From SHAN690 sp040221375 (lineage in GTDB: Bacteria > Bacteroidota > Bacteroidia > Flavobacteriales_G > Salibacteraceae), in contig JAVKEP010000056.1 of the NCBI GenBank assembly GCA_040221375.1, positions 1 through 64,000 on the forward strand: a stretch of DNA of 64,000 nucleotides, in the 5' to 3' direction. A model generated the notes under the pieces. The model ran no database searches. It saw nothing but the letters and a program-made list of their open reading frames with translations, and was not told where the DNA came from. Made by a program: the position numbers and the translations under genes. Below, in pieces: positions 44,556 to 53,734 of this stretch (positions are counted from its first letter, which is position 1; every line of letters starts with the position of its first letter).

Positions 44556-45289
44556 TTACAGCACTCATAATCGATGACGAACGCTTGGCCCGTCAAGAAC
44601 TGCGCACGCTCGTAGAAAAACTTGGAACCGTGCAGATCGTAGCAGAAAGTGGCAAACCCGAAGAGGCGCTTAACCTCATAGACCGCGAGAACCCCGACTT
44701 GATTTTTCTCGACATTCAGATGCCCGGAATGTCAGGATTCGAATTGCTCGATGAAATTGAGGGGAAGGCTCCCGAGGTGATTTTTGTAACGGCGTATGAC
44801 GAATACGCGCTCAAAGCATTTGAGGTGAATGCACTCGACTACTTGATGAAACCGGTTGAAGAGTCGAGGTTAAGTGAATCTGTAGCCAAGGTTGCTAAAC
44901 GCCTCGAAGCGAGGAAAGAGCAAGTCGTATCGGCGGATGAACAAGACGACAAGCTCGAAATTACAGATCAGGTTTTCTTGAAAGATGGCGACAAGTGTTG
45001 GTTCGTGGAGTTGGAGAAAATCAGGTTATTCGAAAGCGAAGGGAACTACGTCCGTGTCTATTTCGACAATTCGCGTCCGCTCATTCTCAAATCACTCAAT
45101 TCCTTGACCGATCGCCTCAGTGAGAAGTTCTTTTTCCGTGCCAGTAGAAAGCACATCGTAAACCTACGCTGGATCGAAAAAGTTGAAACTTGGTTCAACG
45201 GCGGTCTCTTAGTCATCCTAAAAGACGGCACCAAGGTGGAGGTGTCTCGACGGCAATCCGTCAAGCTCAAAGAAATGATGGCGCTGTAA
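44552..45289 (+). CDS. LytTR-family response regulator
   Basis: A 245-residue regulator. The receiver has D9/D10 of IIDDE, phospho-acceptor D54 in FLDIQMPGMSG, and lysine in YLMKPVEES near 104. A LytTR DNA-binding domain occupies about 140-240 (FLKDGDKCWFVELEKI, SEGNYVRVYF, FFFRASRKHIVNL, VEVSRRQ). It presumably receives phosphate from the kinase encoded just upstream. Its targets cannot be read from the window. Confidence 0.93.
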   Translation: MITALIIDDERLARQELRTLVEKLGTVQIVAESGKPEEALNLIDRENPDLIFLDIQMPGMSGFELLDEIEGKAPEVIFVTAYDEYALKAFEVNALDYLMKPVEESRLSESVAKVAKRLEARKEQVVSADEQDDKLEITDQVFLKDGDKCWFVELEKIRLFESEGNYVRVYFDNSRPLILKSLNSLTDRLSEKFFFRASRKHIVNLRWIEKVETWFNGGLLVILKDGTKVEVSRRQSVKLKEMMAL

Positions 45290-45383
45290 TACCTTTCGCA
45301 TTTCCGTCTGACATGCGCGTTGCGAGACCGCTCTGAATTGGCCGGTTGATGTCTGTTGGACTTTCTTCCAAGCATTTGCTTTC

Positions 45384-45391
45384 TATCTTCG
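45384..45391 (+). promoter_or_regulatory. Possible -7 element before the Skp-like lipoprotein gene
   Basis: TATCTTCG is one base from TAnnTTTG and lies 21 bases before the ATG at 45412, the spacing seen at other promoters here. A TTG at 45356-45358 is 25 bases upstream, a little far for a -33 element. Confidence 0.35.
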
Positions 45392-45411
45392 CACCCTAAA
45401 GCAAACAAATC

Positions 45412-46041
45412 ATGAACACACGTCTGGCCAGTATCCTCTTTTCATGCCTATTGATCGTAGGTTTCTCCGCATGTAACACCGGCAATTCCGACGCTAAAGC
45501 CGAAGCTGGTAAAGGCAGCGAGAGTGCACCCATCAAGGAGGTGAACTCGGGCAGCTTGAAGTTTGCATACGTGAATACCGATTCATTGTCATCGCGCTTT
45601 GATATGATCAAAGACTTCGAGGAGCAAATCCTTCAGGAACGTTTAGAAATGGAGAATCAACTCCAAGGAATGGTCCGCTCACTGGAAAAAGACTATACAG
45701 ATGCCCAAGCTGGGGCCTCACAGCTATCGGACGAAGCCATTTCGATTCTGCAACAAAAGCTAGCCCAGAAGGAGCAGCAAGTGATGCAACAAAAAAATCA
45801 AATGGAGGAACGACTTATGAGAAGCGAGCAGGACAAAACGGGCCGCTACTTGGACCGTGTTCAGACCTTCTTGAAAGACTACGGAAAGGCCGAAGGCTAT
45901 GACATCGTTTATGGTTTCAATGGCCTAAACAATGTTCTCTTCATCGACGAAGCGTATGACATCACCGATCAGGTAGTGGATTCACTCAATAGCATTTACG
46001 CCTCCGAAAAACCTGAAAAAAGTCTCCAAGCGCAGAAATAA
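45412..46041 (+). CDS. OmpH/Skp-like coiled-coil lipoprotein
   Basis: A 209-residue protein with a lipoprotein signal (hydrophobic 6-20, lipobox ending FSAC, C21). After a short acidic linker, LKFAYVNTDSLSSRF begins an OmpH/Skp-type fold and is followed by a long helical coiled coil (about 70-150, QQKLAQKEQQVMQQKNQ). The end, YDIVYGFNGLNNVLFIDEAYDIT, matches the closing beta strand of the family. It is probably a periplasmic chaperone for outer-membrane proteins, held by a lipid. The lipid anchor differs from soluble Skp of E. coli. It precedes the DUF4924 gene by two bases. Confidence 0.85.
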   Translation: MNTRLASILFSCLLIVGFSACNTGNSDAKAEAGKGSESAPIKEVNSGSLKFAYVNTDSLSSRFDMIKDFEEQILQERLEMENQLQGMVRSLEKDYTDAQAGASQLSDEAISILQQKLAQKEQQVMQQKNQMEERLMRSEQDKTGRYLDRVQTFLKDYGKAEGYDIVYGFNGLNNVLFIDEAYDITDQVVDSLNSIYASEKPEKSLQAQK

Positions 46042-46043
46042 AC

Positions 46044-46604
46044 ATGTACATCGCCCGGAAATACAAAGAGAGCAACATCGTTGAGTACGTGCTTTACATG
46101 TGGCACATCGAAGAGCTTATTCGGTCGTTTAACCTGGATATCGAGGCGATTAAATCCGGCGTCATTGCAGGCTTCAACATGAACGAAGCCGCGAATAAAG
46201 AGATGGTTGATTGGTACAACGACCTGATCAAGCAAATGCGGCAACAAGGCATCAATGAGCGCGGCCATTTGGAAGAGCTGAACGAGATCATGACGGAACT
46301 GATCTACCTGCACCAAAGCTTGCTCACCGTATACCAAGACAAAGCCTATCAAACCCTCCTCGCCGAAGCACACGTCAGCCTAGAAGAACTGAAGCAGAAG
46401 TCGATGGGCGGAACGCGCTCTGAGGTTGAAACAGCGATGAATGGACTCTTTGGAGTTCTGATGCTGAAACTCAATAAGCGTCAAGTTTCCGAAGCTACGC
46501 AGGAAGCAATTACGTCCATCTCAAAGATGATGGCCCACCTTTCTCGTCAGTACCACAGAATGAAAGAAGGTTCGCTCAGTTTGCCGAAAGTAATGGGCAA
46601 TTGA
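46044..46604 (+). CDS. DUF4924 family protein
   Basis: A 186-residue cytoplasmic, mainly helical protein. MYIARKYKESNIVEYVLYMWHIEELIR at the N-terminus (two blocks) is the hallmark of DUF4924, a family I know only from Bacteroidota. A central INERGHLEELNEIM and a C-terminal SISKMMAHLSRQYH complete it. The function is unknown. It is two bases after the OmpH-like gene; its stop abuts the convergent alanine dehydrogenase stop with no bases between. Confidence 0.88.
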   Translation: MYIARKYKESNIVEYVLYMWHIEELIRSFNLDIEAIKSGVIAGFNMNEAANKEMVDWYNDLIKQMRQQGINERGHLEELNEIMTELIYLHQSLLTVYQDKAYQTLLAEAHVSLEELKQKSMGGTRSEVETAMNGLFGVLMLKLNKRQVSEATQEAITSISKMMAHLSRQYHRMKEGSLSLPKVMGN

Positions 46605-47828
46605 CTAAGAATTGAACGCCGCGAGCAGCAGCTTTAAATCCTTGTGCGGTAGGTTCAATGATTCACCCAGGTACTTGTTGGTCAGGGTTCCATTGTAGAG
46701 GTATACACCGTTCTGAATACCGATGTGATTCCTGATCATGTTCTCCACCCCTCCTTCATCGCCCATCTGGATGATCAAAGGAGTGATTACATTGCTCAGC
46801 GTATGCGAGGCCGTCCTGCTCACCAATGAAGCGATGTTCGGGACGCAGTAATGGATGATGTCGTGCTTTTTGTAGGTAGGCTTGTTCAGGGTAGTCAATT
46901 GGGAGGTTTCAAAACACCCACCTTGGTCGATGCTCACGTCCACGATCACAGAACCTGATTTCATCTGCCTCACCATCTCTTCGTTCACGATGCAAGGTGT
47001 GCGGCCTGACCGGCTGCGAATTGCCCCGATGGCAACATCCGCCCTCATCAAGGCCTTGGTCAAGACTTTTGGCTGAATGGTAGAGGTAGAAATGCGAAAC
47101 CCAATGTCGTTCTGAAGTCGTCGTAGCTTAGCAATCGAATTATCAAACACGCGAACATCAGCGCCCAAGCCCATGGCAGCGCGGGCAGCATATTCACCCA
47201 CGGTTCCGGCTCCTATGATGACCACTTGCGTTGGCGAAACACCTGTGATTCCGCCTAACATGATCCCTTGTCCCTTATGGTTCATCAGGTATTCTGAGGC
47301 AATCAGCACCGCTGTAGTTCCCGCAATTTCGCCCATGCTCCGTACGATTGGGAGCACTTCATCTTCATCGGCAATGTAGTCCCATGCAATCGCCGAAACG
47401 CGCTTTGCCATGAGGTTTTTGATGTAATTCTTTGGCTGAACATTCAATTGCATGGCAGAGATCAAAATCTGCTTCGGCTTCAGGTGTTCCATTTCTTCGT
47501 CGGAAACCGGCTCTACTTTCAGAATGATATCTGCTTTGTATACGTCTTTGGTACTGTAGGCAATTTCAGCACCGGCTTCACTGTACTCATTGTCTTGAAA
47601 ATTTGAAGCCTTGCCGGCATCCGTTTCCACTACAACGCGGTGGCCATTGTTTACCAGCAATTGCACGGCCTCGGGTACCAAGGCGATTCGGTTCTCTTGC
47701 ATCGATATTTCCTTCGGAATCCCAATGAATAATTGCTTGCGTCTGGAACCGACCGGTTGCAGCTTTTCTTGAGGGAGCATCATCACCGCTTCGCTCAATT
47801 CACGCTGGGTTTCTTTGGAAGTACTCAT
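46605..47828 (-). CDS. ald: Alanine dehydrogenase (AlaDH/PNT family)
   Basis: A 407-residue NAD-dependent enzyme. IGIPKEISMQENRIALVPEAV (about 35-55) with the substrate-binding arginine, and the dinucleotide fold VVIIGAGTVGEYAARAAMGLGADVRVFD are typical. ADVAIGAIRSRSGRTPCIV and SVIVDVSIDQGGCFETS follow. It oxidises alanine to pyruvate and ammonia, or the reverse. The N-terminal ~30 residues are an extra segment common in the Bacteroidota form. The start overlaps the tsaE stop (47825-47828). A transhydrogenase-like role is less likely because no membrane part is present. Confidence 0.88.
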   Translation of the reverse strand: MSTSKETQRELSEAVMMLPQEKLQPVGSRRKQLFIGIPKEISMQENRIALVPEAVQLLVNNGHRVVVETDAGKASNFQDNEYSEAGAEIAYSTKDVYKADIILKVEPVSDEEMEHLKPKQILISAMQLNVQPKNYIKNLMAKRVSAIAWDYIADEDEVLPIVRSMGEIAGTTAVLIASEYLMNHKGQGIMLGGITGVSPTQVVIIGAGTVGEYAARAAMGLGADVRVFDNSIAKLRRLQNDIGFRISTSTIQPKVLTKALMRADVAIGAIRSRSGRTPCIVNEEMVRQMKSGSVIVDVSIDQGGCFETSQLTTLNKPTYKKHDIIHYCVPNIASLVSRTASHTLSNVITPLIIQMGDEGGVENMIRNHIGIQNGVYLYNGTLTNKYLGESLNLPHKDLKLLLAAFNS

Positions 47829-48256
47829 GCTTGGTAGGTTATGGTAAGAATTCGATGTTGAGATGGGTCCAACACTTCGATTGCTACATCTACAGCATCC
47901 TCAGGAAGCTGCGTACCAGCCATTTCTGGCCATTCGATAAAGGTAATTTTCTCTTGACTCAGGTAATCGTGCCATCCGATGTCAATGAGTTCTCTTTCTG
48001 ACTTGAGCCGATAGAGATCAAAGTGAAAAATGCTCCCGACGCGTTCTGAATCGTACTCGTTGACGATCGCAAAAGAAGGACTGCTCATTTCGCTGGTTAC
48101 GCCTAAGTCTCGGCATAATTTTTTGATCAACGTCGTTTTCCCAGAACCCAACTCACCGCGAAAAGCGAAGACTTGTCGCTCCTTGTACAAGTTGCGAAAG
48201 GCTTTGAAGAGATCATCACATTGATCCAAGTTGGGCACGGACACGTTCAGTTGCAT
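47825..48256 (-). CDS. tsaE: tRNA threonylcarbamoyladenosine biosynthesis ATPase TsaE
   Basis: A 143-residue P-loop protein of the TsaE/YjeE family. Walker A is GELGSGKT at 34-41; SSPSFAIVNEYDS, IFHFDLYRLKSERELIDIGWHDYL and FIEWPEM follow in the normal order. TsaE works with TsaB and TsaD to form t6A at position 37 of ANN-decoding tRNAs. It sits between porX and ald on one strand and is coupled to ald by ATGA. Confidence 0.95.
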   Translation of the reverse strand: MQLNVSVPNLDQCDDLFKAFRNLYKERQVFAFRGELGSGKTTLIKKLCRDLGVTSEMSSPSFAIVNEYDSERVGSIFHFDLYRLKSERELIDIGWHDYLSQEKITFIEWPEMAGTQLPEDAVDVAIEVLDPSQHRILTITYQA

Positions 48257-48307
48257 CTTATAGCTATCTAAGATACCACAAATATCGGCCGCAATCGGTT
48301 ACAATCC

Positions 48308-49864
48308 TTACTTCGGAGAACAGATGGCGAAGGGAATCACCACCTCTTCCAACGAAATTCCACCGTGTTGGAATGTATCTCGATAGTATTTGACGTAGTG
48401 GTTGTAATTGTTGGGGTAAGCGAAGAAGTCATTGGCACGTGCAAAGATGTAGCGACTGCTCACGTTGGCTCTGGGAAGAAAAGCATCTTCAGGATGCAAC
48501 ACCTCGAAGACTTCACGCTCCTTGTAGTTTAAGTTTCGGCCAATTTTGTAACGCAAGTTTGTGTTGGTATTGCGGTCGCCTACCACTTTTATTGGATGCT
48601 TCACGTGCACGGTTCCATGGTCCGTTGTGACGATCATCTTCGCTCCCATATCGGCGATGCTCTTCATCATATCTTTGAGCGGAGAGTGCTCAAACCAAGA
48701 GAGGGTAAGCGAACGATAGGCTGACTCATCGTCTGCCAATTCACGGATGACTTCCATCTCCGTTCGCGCATGACTAAGCATATCGACAAAATTGTACACG
48801 ATCACATTGAGTGCATTCTTGGACAAGGAGTGGATGTTTTCACTCACCTTCTTTCCGAAGTTCAGGTTGGTCACCTTGGCATAACTGTGGTCAAATCGGT
48901 GGCCCAATCGTCGGATTTGCTCGCCTAACAATTCGCTCTCGAATTGATTTTTACTCCCTTCGTCCTCCTCGTTTCTCCAGTACTTAGGAAATCTTTTTTC
49001 AATCTCGCTCGGCAAGAGGCCTGCAAAGAGTGAATTCCTTGCATACTGAGTCGCAGTAGGCAGTATGCTAAAAAAGGTACGTTCGTCGTCGACCCTGAAA
49101 TCATCGGTAATGGCGTGTTGGATTACGCGCCATTGGTCGTACCGAAGGTTATCTATGACCACGAGAAACAACGGCTTCCCGTCTGTGATTTCTGGCAGTA
49201 TCCAGTTTTTAAAGATGGTATGCGACATTTCTGGCTTGTCCGATTCTCCAGCGAGCCAGTCGGTATAATGCTCTTCCACGAACCGGCAAAACTGGTTGTT
49301 GGCTTCGTCCTTTTGCATGCTCAAAATTTCGCGCATGCTAGGGTCACCGCTCTTTTCCAGTTCAAGGTCCCAGTAAATGATCTCCTTGTACAAGTCACTC
49401 CACTCCTTGTGGTCGAGCTGATCGTTGAGACGCATGCCAATTTGCCTGAACTCTTGTTGGTATCCAGAGGTAGTTTTTTCACTGACCAATCGCTTGCTGT
49501 CCAGGTTCTTCTTCAGGCTGAGAAGAATTTGGTTCGGGTTCACCGGCTTGATGAGGTAGTCTGAAATTTTGGATCCGATCGCATCTTCCATGATGGCTTC
49601 CTCTTCGCTCTTGGTAATCATGATTACCGGAATGGCTGGCTTGATCGTTTTAATTCGTGTCAGCACTTCGAGCCCTGAAATTCCCGGCATATTTTCATCG
49701 AGAAACACGGCATCAAAATCCGAGGCAGAAATTTCATCGATCGCCTCTAGACCACTGCTTACCGCCGTTACGGTGTAGCCTTTGTTCTCCAGAAACATGA
49801 TGTGTGGCTTCAAGAGATCGATTTCGTCGTCCGCCCAAAGAATCTTCGCGTGTTCGTTGCTCAT
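48308..49864 (-). CDS. porX: PorX: response regulator with PglZ phosphatase domain
   Basis: A 518-residue protein with an N-terminal receiver (D12/D13 in WADDE, phospho-acceptor D56 in FLDENMPGISG, K107 in YLIKPV) and a C-terminal PglZ/alkaline-phosphatase-like domain from about 200 onward. Metal and substrate residues are seen in VVIDNLRYDQW, SILPTATQYARNSLF and VTTDHGTVHVKHP. This combination is PorX, which controls T9SS gene expression and acts with SigP and PorY in Porphyromonas. Here it should serve the T9SS cargoes in the window. The sensor PorY is not in the window. Confidence 0.93.
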   Translation of the reverse strand: MSNEHAKILWADDEIDLLKPHIMFLENKGYTVTAVSSGLEAIDEISASDFDAVFLDENMPGISGLEVLTRIKTIKPAIPVIMITKSEEEAIMEDAIGSKISDYLIKPVNPNQILLSLKKNLDSKRLVSEKTTSGYQQEFRQIGMRLNDQLDHKEWSDLYKEIIYWDLELEKSGDPSMREILSMQKDEANNQFCRFVEEHYTDWLAGESDKPEMSHTIFKNWILPEITDGKPLFLVVIDNLRYDQWRVIQHAITDDFRVDDERTFFSILPTATQYARNSLFAGLLPSEIEKRFPKYWRNEEDEGSKNQFESELLGEQIRRLGHRFDHSYAKVTNLNFGKKVSENIHSLSKNALNVIVYNFVDMLSHARTEMEVIRELADDESAYRSLTLSWFEHSPLKDMMKSIADMGAKMIVTTDHGTVHVKHPIKVVGDRNTNTNLRYKIGRNLNYKEREVFEVLHPEDAFLPRANVSSRYIFARANDFFAYPNNYNHYVKYYRDTFQHGGISLEEVVIPFAICSPK

Positions 49865-49874
49865 AAGTTGATTT

Positions 49875-49882
49875 TATCTTCG
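49875..49882 (+). promoter_or_regulatory. Possible -7 element of the HD-domain gene
   Basis: TATCTTCG is one base off TAnnTTTG and lies 19 bases before the GTG at 49901. It overlaps the leader of porX on the other strand, so the two promoters would be nested in a 36-base region. Confidence 0.35.
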
Positions 49883-49886
49883 CAGT

Positions 49887-49917
49887 CAAAGGTAGACCTC
49901 GTGAGTATCCCTCCCAA
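49887..49917 (-). promoter_or_regulatory. porX promoter (-33 TTG and -7 TACCTTTG)
   Basis: On the minus strand TACCTTTG occupies 49887-49894, a full match to the Bacteroidota -7 element, and TTG lies at 49915-49917, 20 bases upstream, the expected -33 spacing. The start codon of porX is 23 bases downstream of the last G. The -33 element falls within the first codons of the divergent HD gene. Confidence 0.6.
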
Positions 49918-51148
49918 GACCAATTCCATAAAGACATTTAACGACCCGATCTACGGGTTTATTACCATTGACGACCCACTTCTTTTTAGGATTGTAGAAC
50001 ACCCTCATTTTCAACGCTTGCGCAGAATTACGCAACTGGGATTGACCAATTTGGTGTACGGGGGAGCGAACCATAGCCGGTTTCAACACGCCATCGGTGC
50101 GATGAACCTAATGAGAAGCGCGGTCTACACCTTACGCAGCAAAGGAGTCGCCATTTCTGAGGAAGAAGAGCAGGCTGCAAAGGCGGCTATACTGCTGCAC
50201 GACATTGGTCACGGGCCGTATTCGCATGCGTTGGAGAACACCATCGTACAGGGTGTAGACCACGAAAGCATCGGATTGCAGATCATGCACAACATGAATG
50301 TTGAATTTGACGGCGCATTGGAACTTGCCATCGCCATCTATACCGATGCATATCCCGTCCGATTTTTACACCAATTGGTGAGCAGTCAATTGGACACCGA
50401 CCGGCTTGATTACCTTAAACGCGATAGTTTTTTTACCGGCGTTTCAGAAGGCGTGATCGGTTCAGAACGCATCATCAAAATGCTGAACGTGCACGAAGGC
50501 AATCTTGCCGTTGAGGCCAAAGGAATCTATTCCTTGGAAAAGTTTCTTATCGCACGGCGCCTCATGTATTGGCAGGTATATCTTCACAAAACGGTTGTTT
50601 CTGCGGAGTTCTTGCTGATGAATATTCTGATACGCGCCAAGGAATTGGCCGCAGGAGGCATGAAACTCGACGCGTCGAGCGCCTTGTCATTCTTCCTTTA
50701 CAGAACTACGGAATGTAAGATGGATGAGAGCCAGGAGTGGCTCAAACAATTCGTCAAGTTGGACGACTACGACATGCTCTTTTCGATCAAACAGTGGATC
50801 GACTGTGAGGATCCACTTCTCAGCAATCTGTGCAAACGATTAATAAATCGAAATTTACTGAAAACCAAACACTTGGAGTCGCCTTTGGCGGAAAGCGATT
50901 TGGCTAGTATTCAGGCGCGGGGTGCTGAACAACTCGGTTTTGATGCGAAGGGTATGCGCTACTTAATTTTTCAGAAAAGCATTTCCAACACAGCCTACAC
51001 AAAGAAGAACGATTCCATCACCATACTTTATAAAGACGGCACTGCCAAGGACATATCAGAAGCGTCCACCATTTTCCAATTCAGTCATTTAGAAGCCATC
51101 GAAACCAAGCACTTCTTGTACCACCCAGAAGGCGTGTCGATTCAGTGA
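49901..51148 (+). CDS. HD-domain phosphohydrolase (dGTPase/SAMHD1-like)
   Basis: A 415-residue HD protein. HFQRLRRITQLGLTNLVYGGANHSRFQHAIG (two blocks at about 35-65) gives the first histidines, AILLHDIGHGPYSHALE the HD pair, DHESIG a further ligand, and SSQLDTDRLDYLKRD the distal aspartate. This is the arrangement of dNTP triphosphohydrolases. I use the GTG at 49901: the frame extends to 49802, but that part is antisense inside porX. Members degrade dNTPs or act in phage defence; the role here is unknown. It begins the run leading to lpxD. Confidence 0.85.
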   Translation: MSIPPKTNSIKTFNDPIYGFITIDDPLLFRIVEHPHFQRLRRITQLGLTNLVYGGANHSRFQHAIGAMNLMRSAVYTLRSKGVAISEEEEQAAKAAILLHDIGHGPYSHALENTIVQGVDHESIGLQIMHNMNVEFDGALELAIAIYTDAYPVRFLHQLVSSQLDTDRLDYLKRDSFFTGVSEGVIGSERIIKMLNVHEGNLAVEAKGIYSLEKFLIARRLMYWQVYLHKTVVSAEFLLMNILIRAKELAAGGMKLDASSALSFFLYRTTECKMDESQEWLKQFVKLDDYDMLFSIKQWIDCEDPLLSNLCKRLINRNLLKTKHLESPLAESDLASIQARGAEQLGFDAKGMRYLIFQKSISNTAYTKKNDSITILYKDGTAKDISEASTIFQFSHLEAIETKHFLYHPEGVSIQ

Positions 51149-51203
51149 CTCTTGTTGATAACTACACACCCTGTTAGCAACATCCCGAACCTATCGCGGT
51201 ACA

Positions 51204-51238
51204 TTTGAACGTGGTTGGATAGGGGTTAGCTACCTTTG
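51204..51238 (+). promoter_or_regulatory. Candidate promoter of the lpxD-lpxC/fabZ-lpxA operon
   Basis: TTTG at 51204-51207 and TACCTTTG at 51231-51238 are separated by 23 bases, near the accepted spacing. The ATG of lpxD is 21 bases past the -7 element. The first TTTG also belongs to another TACATTTG (51200-51207), which could be an alternative -7. Confidence 0.5.
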
Positions 51239-51258
51239 CCGCCAGATTCGAAGTTTTA

Positions 51259-52305
51259 ATGGAATTCAGTGCTGGACAGATCGCAGAGATCCTAGGTGGA
51301 AAGGTAGATGGAGACGCGCAAGCGACCGTGAACAACCTATCACCCATCGAATCTGGCATCCCGAGTACATTGACCTTCTTAGCCAATCCCGTCTATACCG
51401 AGCACATTTATACTACGGGTGCTAGTATTGCCATTGTAGCCGATGATTTTACTCCTGAACGGAAACTCCCTCCCACCCTCACACTCATTCGCGTTCATGA
51501 CCCACGCTTGGCTTTTTCTAAGCTGATGGAATCGTATGCTCAAATGCTTAAAAAGCCTGCTGGCATTCATCCTTCTGCCAGTATAAGCACTGGAGCCAGC
51601 ATCGATCCCTCAGCGTACGTTGGACCCAATGTGGTGATAGAAGCTGGCGTAGTGATTGAAGCAGACGTAGCGGTCAGCGCATTGTCGTTCGTTGGCACCG
51701 AATCCATCATCAAGCGAGGCACGGTCCTGCATGAGCGTGTGCACATCGGCCATCGGTGCGTCATTGGTGCCTCGTGCGTCATCCAACCTGGCGCCGTAAT
51801 TGGAGGCGACGGGTTTGGGTTTGCGCCAAACCGTGAAAATGAATACCAAAAAGTTGTTCATCTCGGAAACGTGGTCCTCGAAGATCATGTTGAAATTGGG
51901 GCGGGAACTACCATTGACCGAGGAACGCTCGGCAGCACGATCATTGGACGGGGAGTGAAGCTTGACAATTTGATTCAAATTGCACACAACGTAGAAATCG
52001 GAGAGAATACCGTCATCGCGGCTCAAACGGGCATCGCCGGGTCAACGAAAATTGGAAAGAACTGCATGATTGGTGGTCAAGTAGGCATCATTGGTCACAT
52101 TACCATCGCAGATGAAGTGAAAATCGCTGCACAATCAGGAATTGGAGGCAGCATCAAGAAAAAAGGCGCCATTCTTCAAGGCTCACCTGCCTTACCGATT
52201 GGTGATTTTAAACGCTCATACGTCCATTTCAGGAAATTGCATGAGATCGCTGATGACCTCACTCACTTGAAGGATGCATCAACCAAAAAGGAAAAGCATG
52301 GCTGA
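51259..52305 (+). CDS. lpxD: UDP-3-O-(3-hydroxyacyl)glucosamine N-acyltransferase
   Basis: A 348-residue LpxD. The N-terminal uridine-binding domain has the FSAGQIAEILGGKVDGD start and VHDPRLAFSKLM. From about residue 100 a left-handed parallel beta-helix with hexapeptide repeats begins (IHPSASISTGASIDPSA). The catalytic histidine is in IAHNVEIGENTVIAAQTGIAGS. It adds the second 3-hydroxyacyl chain during lipid A synthesis. Its stop overlaps the lpxC start by eight bases. Confidence 0.96.
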   Translation: MEFSAGQIAEILGGKVDGDAQATVNNLSPIESGIPSTLTFLANPVYTEHIYTTGASIAIVADDFTPERKLPPTLTLIRVHDPRLAFSKLMESYAQMLKKPAGIHPSASISTGASIDPSAYVGPNVVIEAGVVIEADVAVSALSFVGTESIIKRGTVLHERVHIGHRCVIGASCVIQPGAVIGGDGFGFAPNRENEYQKVVHLGNVVLEDHVEIGAGTTIDRGTLGSTIIGRGVKLDNLIQIAHNVEIGENTVIAAQTGIAGSTKIGKNCMIGGQVGIIGHITIADEVKIAAQSGIGGSIKKKGAILQGSPALPIGDFKRSYVHFRKLHEIADDLTHLKDASTKKEKHG

Positions 52306-53734
52306 TAAGCAAAAGACCTTAAAAAGCTCGTTCTCTATTGAAGGAGTTGGATTGCACACAGGAAAGCAAACCAAGCTAGTTGTTCACCCCGCTGAGGCGA
52401 ACACCTGGTACAATTTTAAACGCGTTGACCTCCCCGATGCACCGAGCATCAAGGCAGACGTTGACAACGTGATTAGCACTAAACGAGGTACATCCCTCGG
52501 TAATGACAAGATGGAGGTGCACACTACAGAGCACGTCTTGGCGGCTTTATACGGAATGGGCGTAGACAATGCGCTCATTGAAATGGACGGCCCAGAGGTT
52601 CCTATTTTGGATGGAAGCGCCAAACATTTCATCGATGCCATCGAAAGTGTTGGACTGGTTGAGCAAGACGCCGTTCGCGAAGTATTCGTGCTCAAAGACA
52701 ACATTACGTTTGAAGATCCAGAGCGTGAAGTAGAAATGCTGGCTGTGCCCTCGCCAGACTACCGCATCACGGTGATGGTGGATTATCGCTCCCCGCTTCT
52801 CGGAACCCAGCATGCTCAGATGTTCAATATCAGCGAATTCAAGGATGAATTTTCAAGGTGCAGGACCTTCGTTTTCTTGCGTGAGTTGATGCAACTGGTG
52901 AACAACGGACTCATCAAAGGTGGCGACGTAGACAACGCCATTGTGATGGTCGACACCGATACATCTGAAATGTCAGAGGCAGATAAAGACAAACTCGCAG
53001 CGACGTTTCATCGTGACAAATCTGAACTTGAAGCAGTCGGAATTGGCATTTTGAACAACGTAAAACTGCATTTTCAGAACGAACCTGCTAGGCATAAGCT
53101 CTTAGATATCGTGGGCGATTTAGCCTTGATAGGAAAACCGATTCAAGGACATATCCTCGCGGCGCGTCCAGGCCATACCACCAATGTTGCGTTTGGCAAG
53201 ATGCTCAAAGACCTCATCAAAAAAGAACAAAAAGCAGCTCCGAGCTTTGACGTGAATGCCGATGCAGTTTACGGCATTACCGAAATCAGTGAAATGCTTC
53301 CGCATCGCTACCCGTTTTTACTGGTCGATAAGATCATCGAAATGGGCGATGATTACGTGGTTGGCGTGAAAAACGTCACGATGAACGAGGAATTCTTCCA
53401 AGGCCACTTTCCAGGAAACCCTGTCATGCCTGGCGTTTTGCAGGTAGAGGCCATGGCACAGTGCGGAGGAATTCTGGTTATGAGCCAAATCGAGGACCCT
53501 TGGAACTACGAGACGTTATTTGTCAAAATTGATAAGGTAAAATTCAAGCGGAAAGTGGTCCCTGGAGACACCTTGGTTTTTAAGCTTGAACTCATTGCTC
53601 CTGTCCGTCGGGGCATGGTGACGATGAAGGCGGCGGGATACGTAAGAAATCAAATGGTAGCGGAGGGTGAATTGATGGCCCAGATCATTAAAGTGAGGAA
53701 CGATGAGCGAGTTAAGAGCGAACATTCATCCTAG
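52298..53734 (+). CDS. lpxC-fabZ: Bifunctional LpxC deacetylase / FabZ dehydratase
   Basis: A 478-residue fusion. Residues 1-310 are LpxC: GVGLHTGK, the zinc-binding HTTEHVLAALYGMG, DGSAKHF, and HRDKSELEAVG with a late HILAARPGHTTN. Residues 325-470 are FabZ: LPHRYPFLLVD with the active histidine, and GHFPGNPVMPGVLQVEAMAQ with the active glutamate. LpxC removes acetate from UDP-3-O-acyl-GlcNAc; FabZ dehydrates 3-hydroxyacyl-ACP. Fusing them couples lipid A and fatty acid synthesis and is normal in Bacteroidota. I use the ATG at 52298, which overlaps LpxD by eight bases. Confidence 0.97.
   Translation: MADKQKTLKSSFSIEGVGLHTGKQTKLVVHPAEANTWYNFKRVDLPDAPSIKADVDNVISTKRGTSLGNDKMEVHTTEHVLAALYGMGVDNALIEMDGPEVPILDGSAKHFIDAIESVGLVEQDAVREVFVLKDNITFEDPEREVEMLAVPSPDYRITVMVDYRSPLLGTQHAQMFNISEFKDEFSRCRTFVFLRELMQLVNNGLIKGGDVDNAIVMVDTDTSEMSEADKDKLAATFHRDKSELEAVGIGILNNVKLHFQNEPARHKLLDIVGDLALIGKPIQGHILAARPGHTTNVAFGKMLKDLIKKEQKAAPSFDVNADAVYGITEISEMLPHRYPFLLVDKIIEMGDDYVVGVKNVTMNEEFFQGHFPGNPVMPGVLQVEAMAQCGGILVMSQIEDPWNYETLFVKIDKVKFKRKVVPGDTLVFKLELIAPVRRGMVTMKAAGYVRNQMVAEGELMAQIIKVRNDERVKSEHSS

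Noticed and set aside
52298..53734. Possibility that the LpxC-FabZ join is a sequencing error
   Set aside because: The fusion is a normal feature of Bacteroidota and both halves are complete in a single frame.
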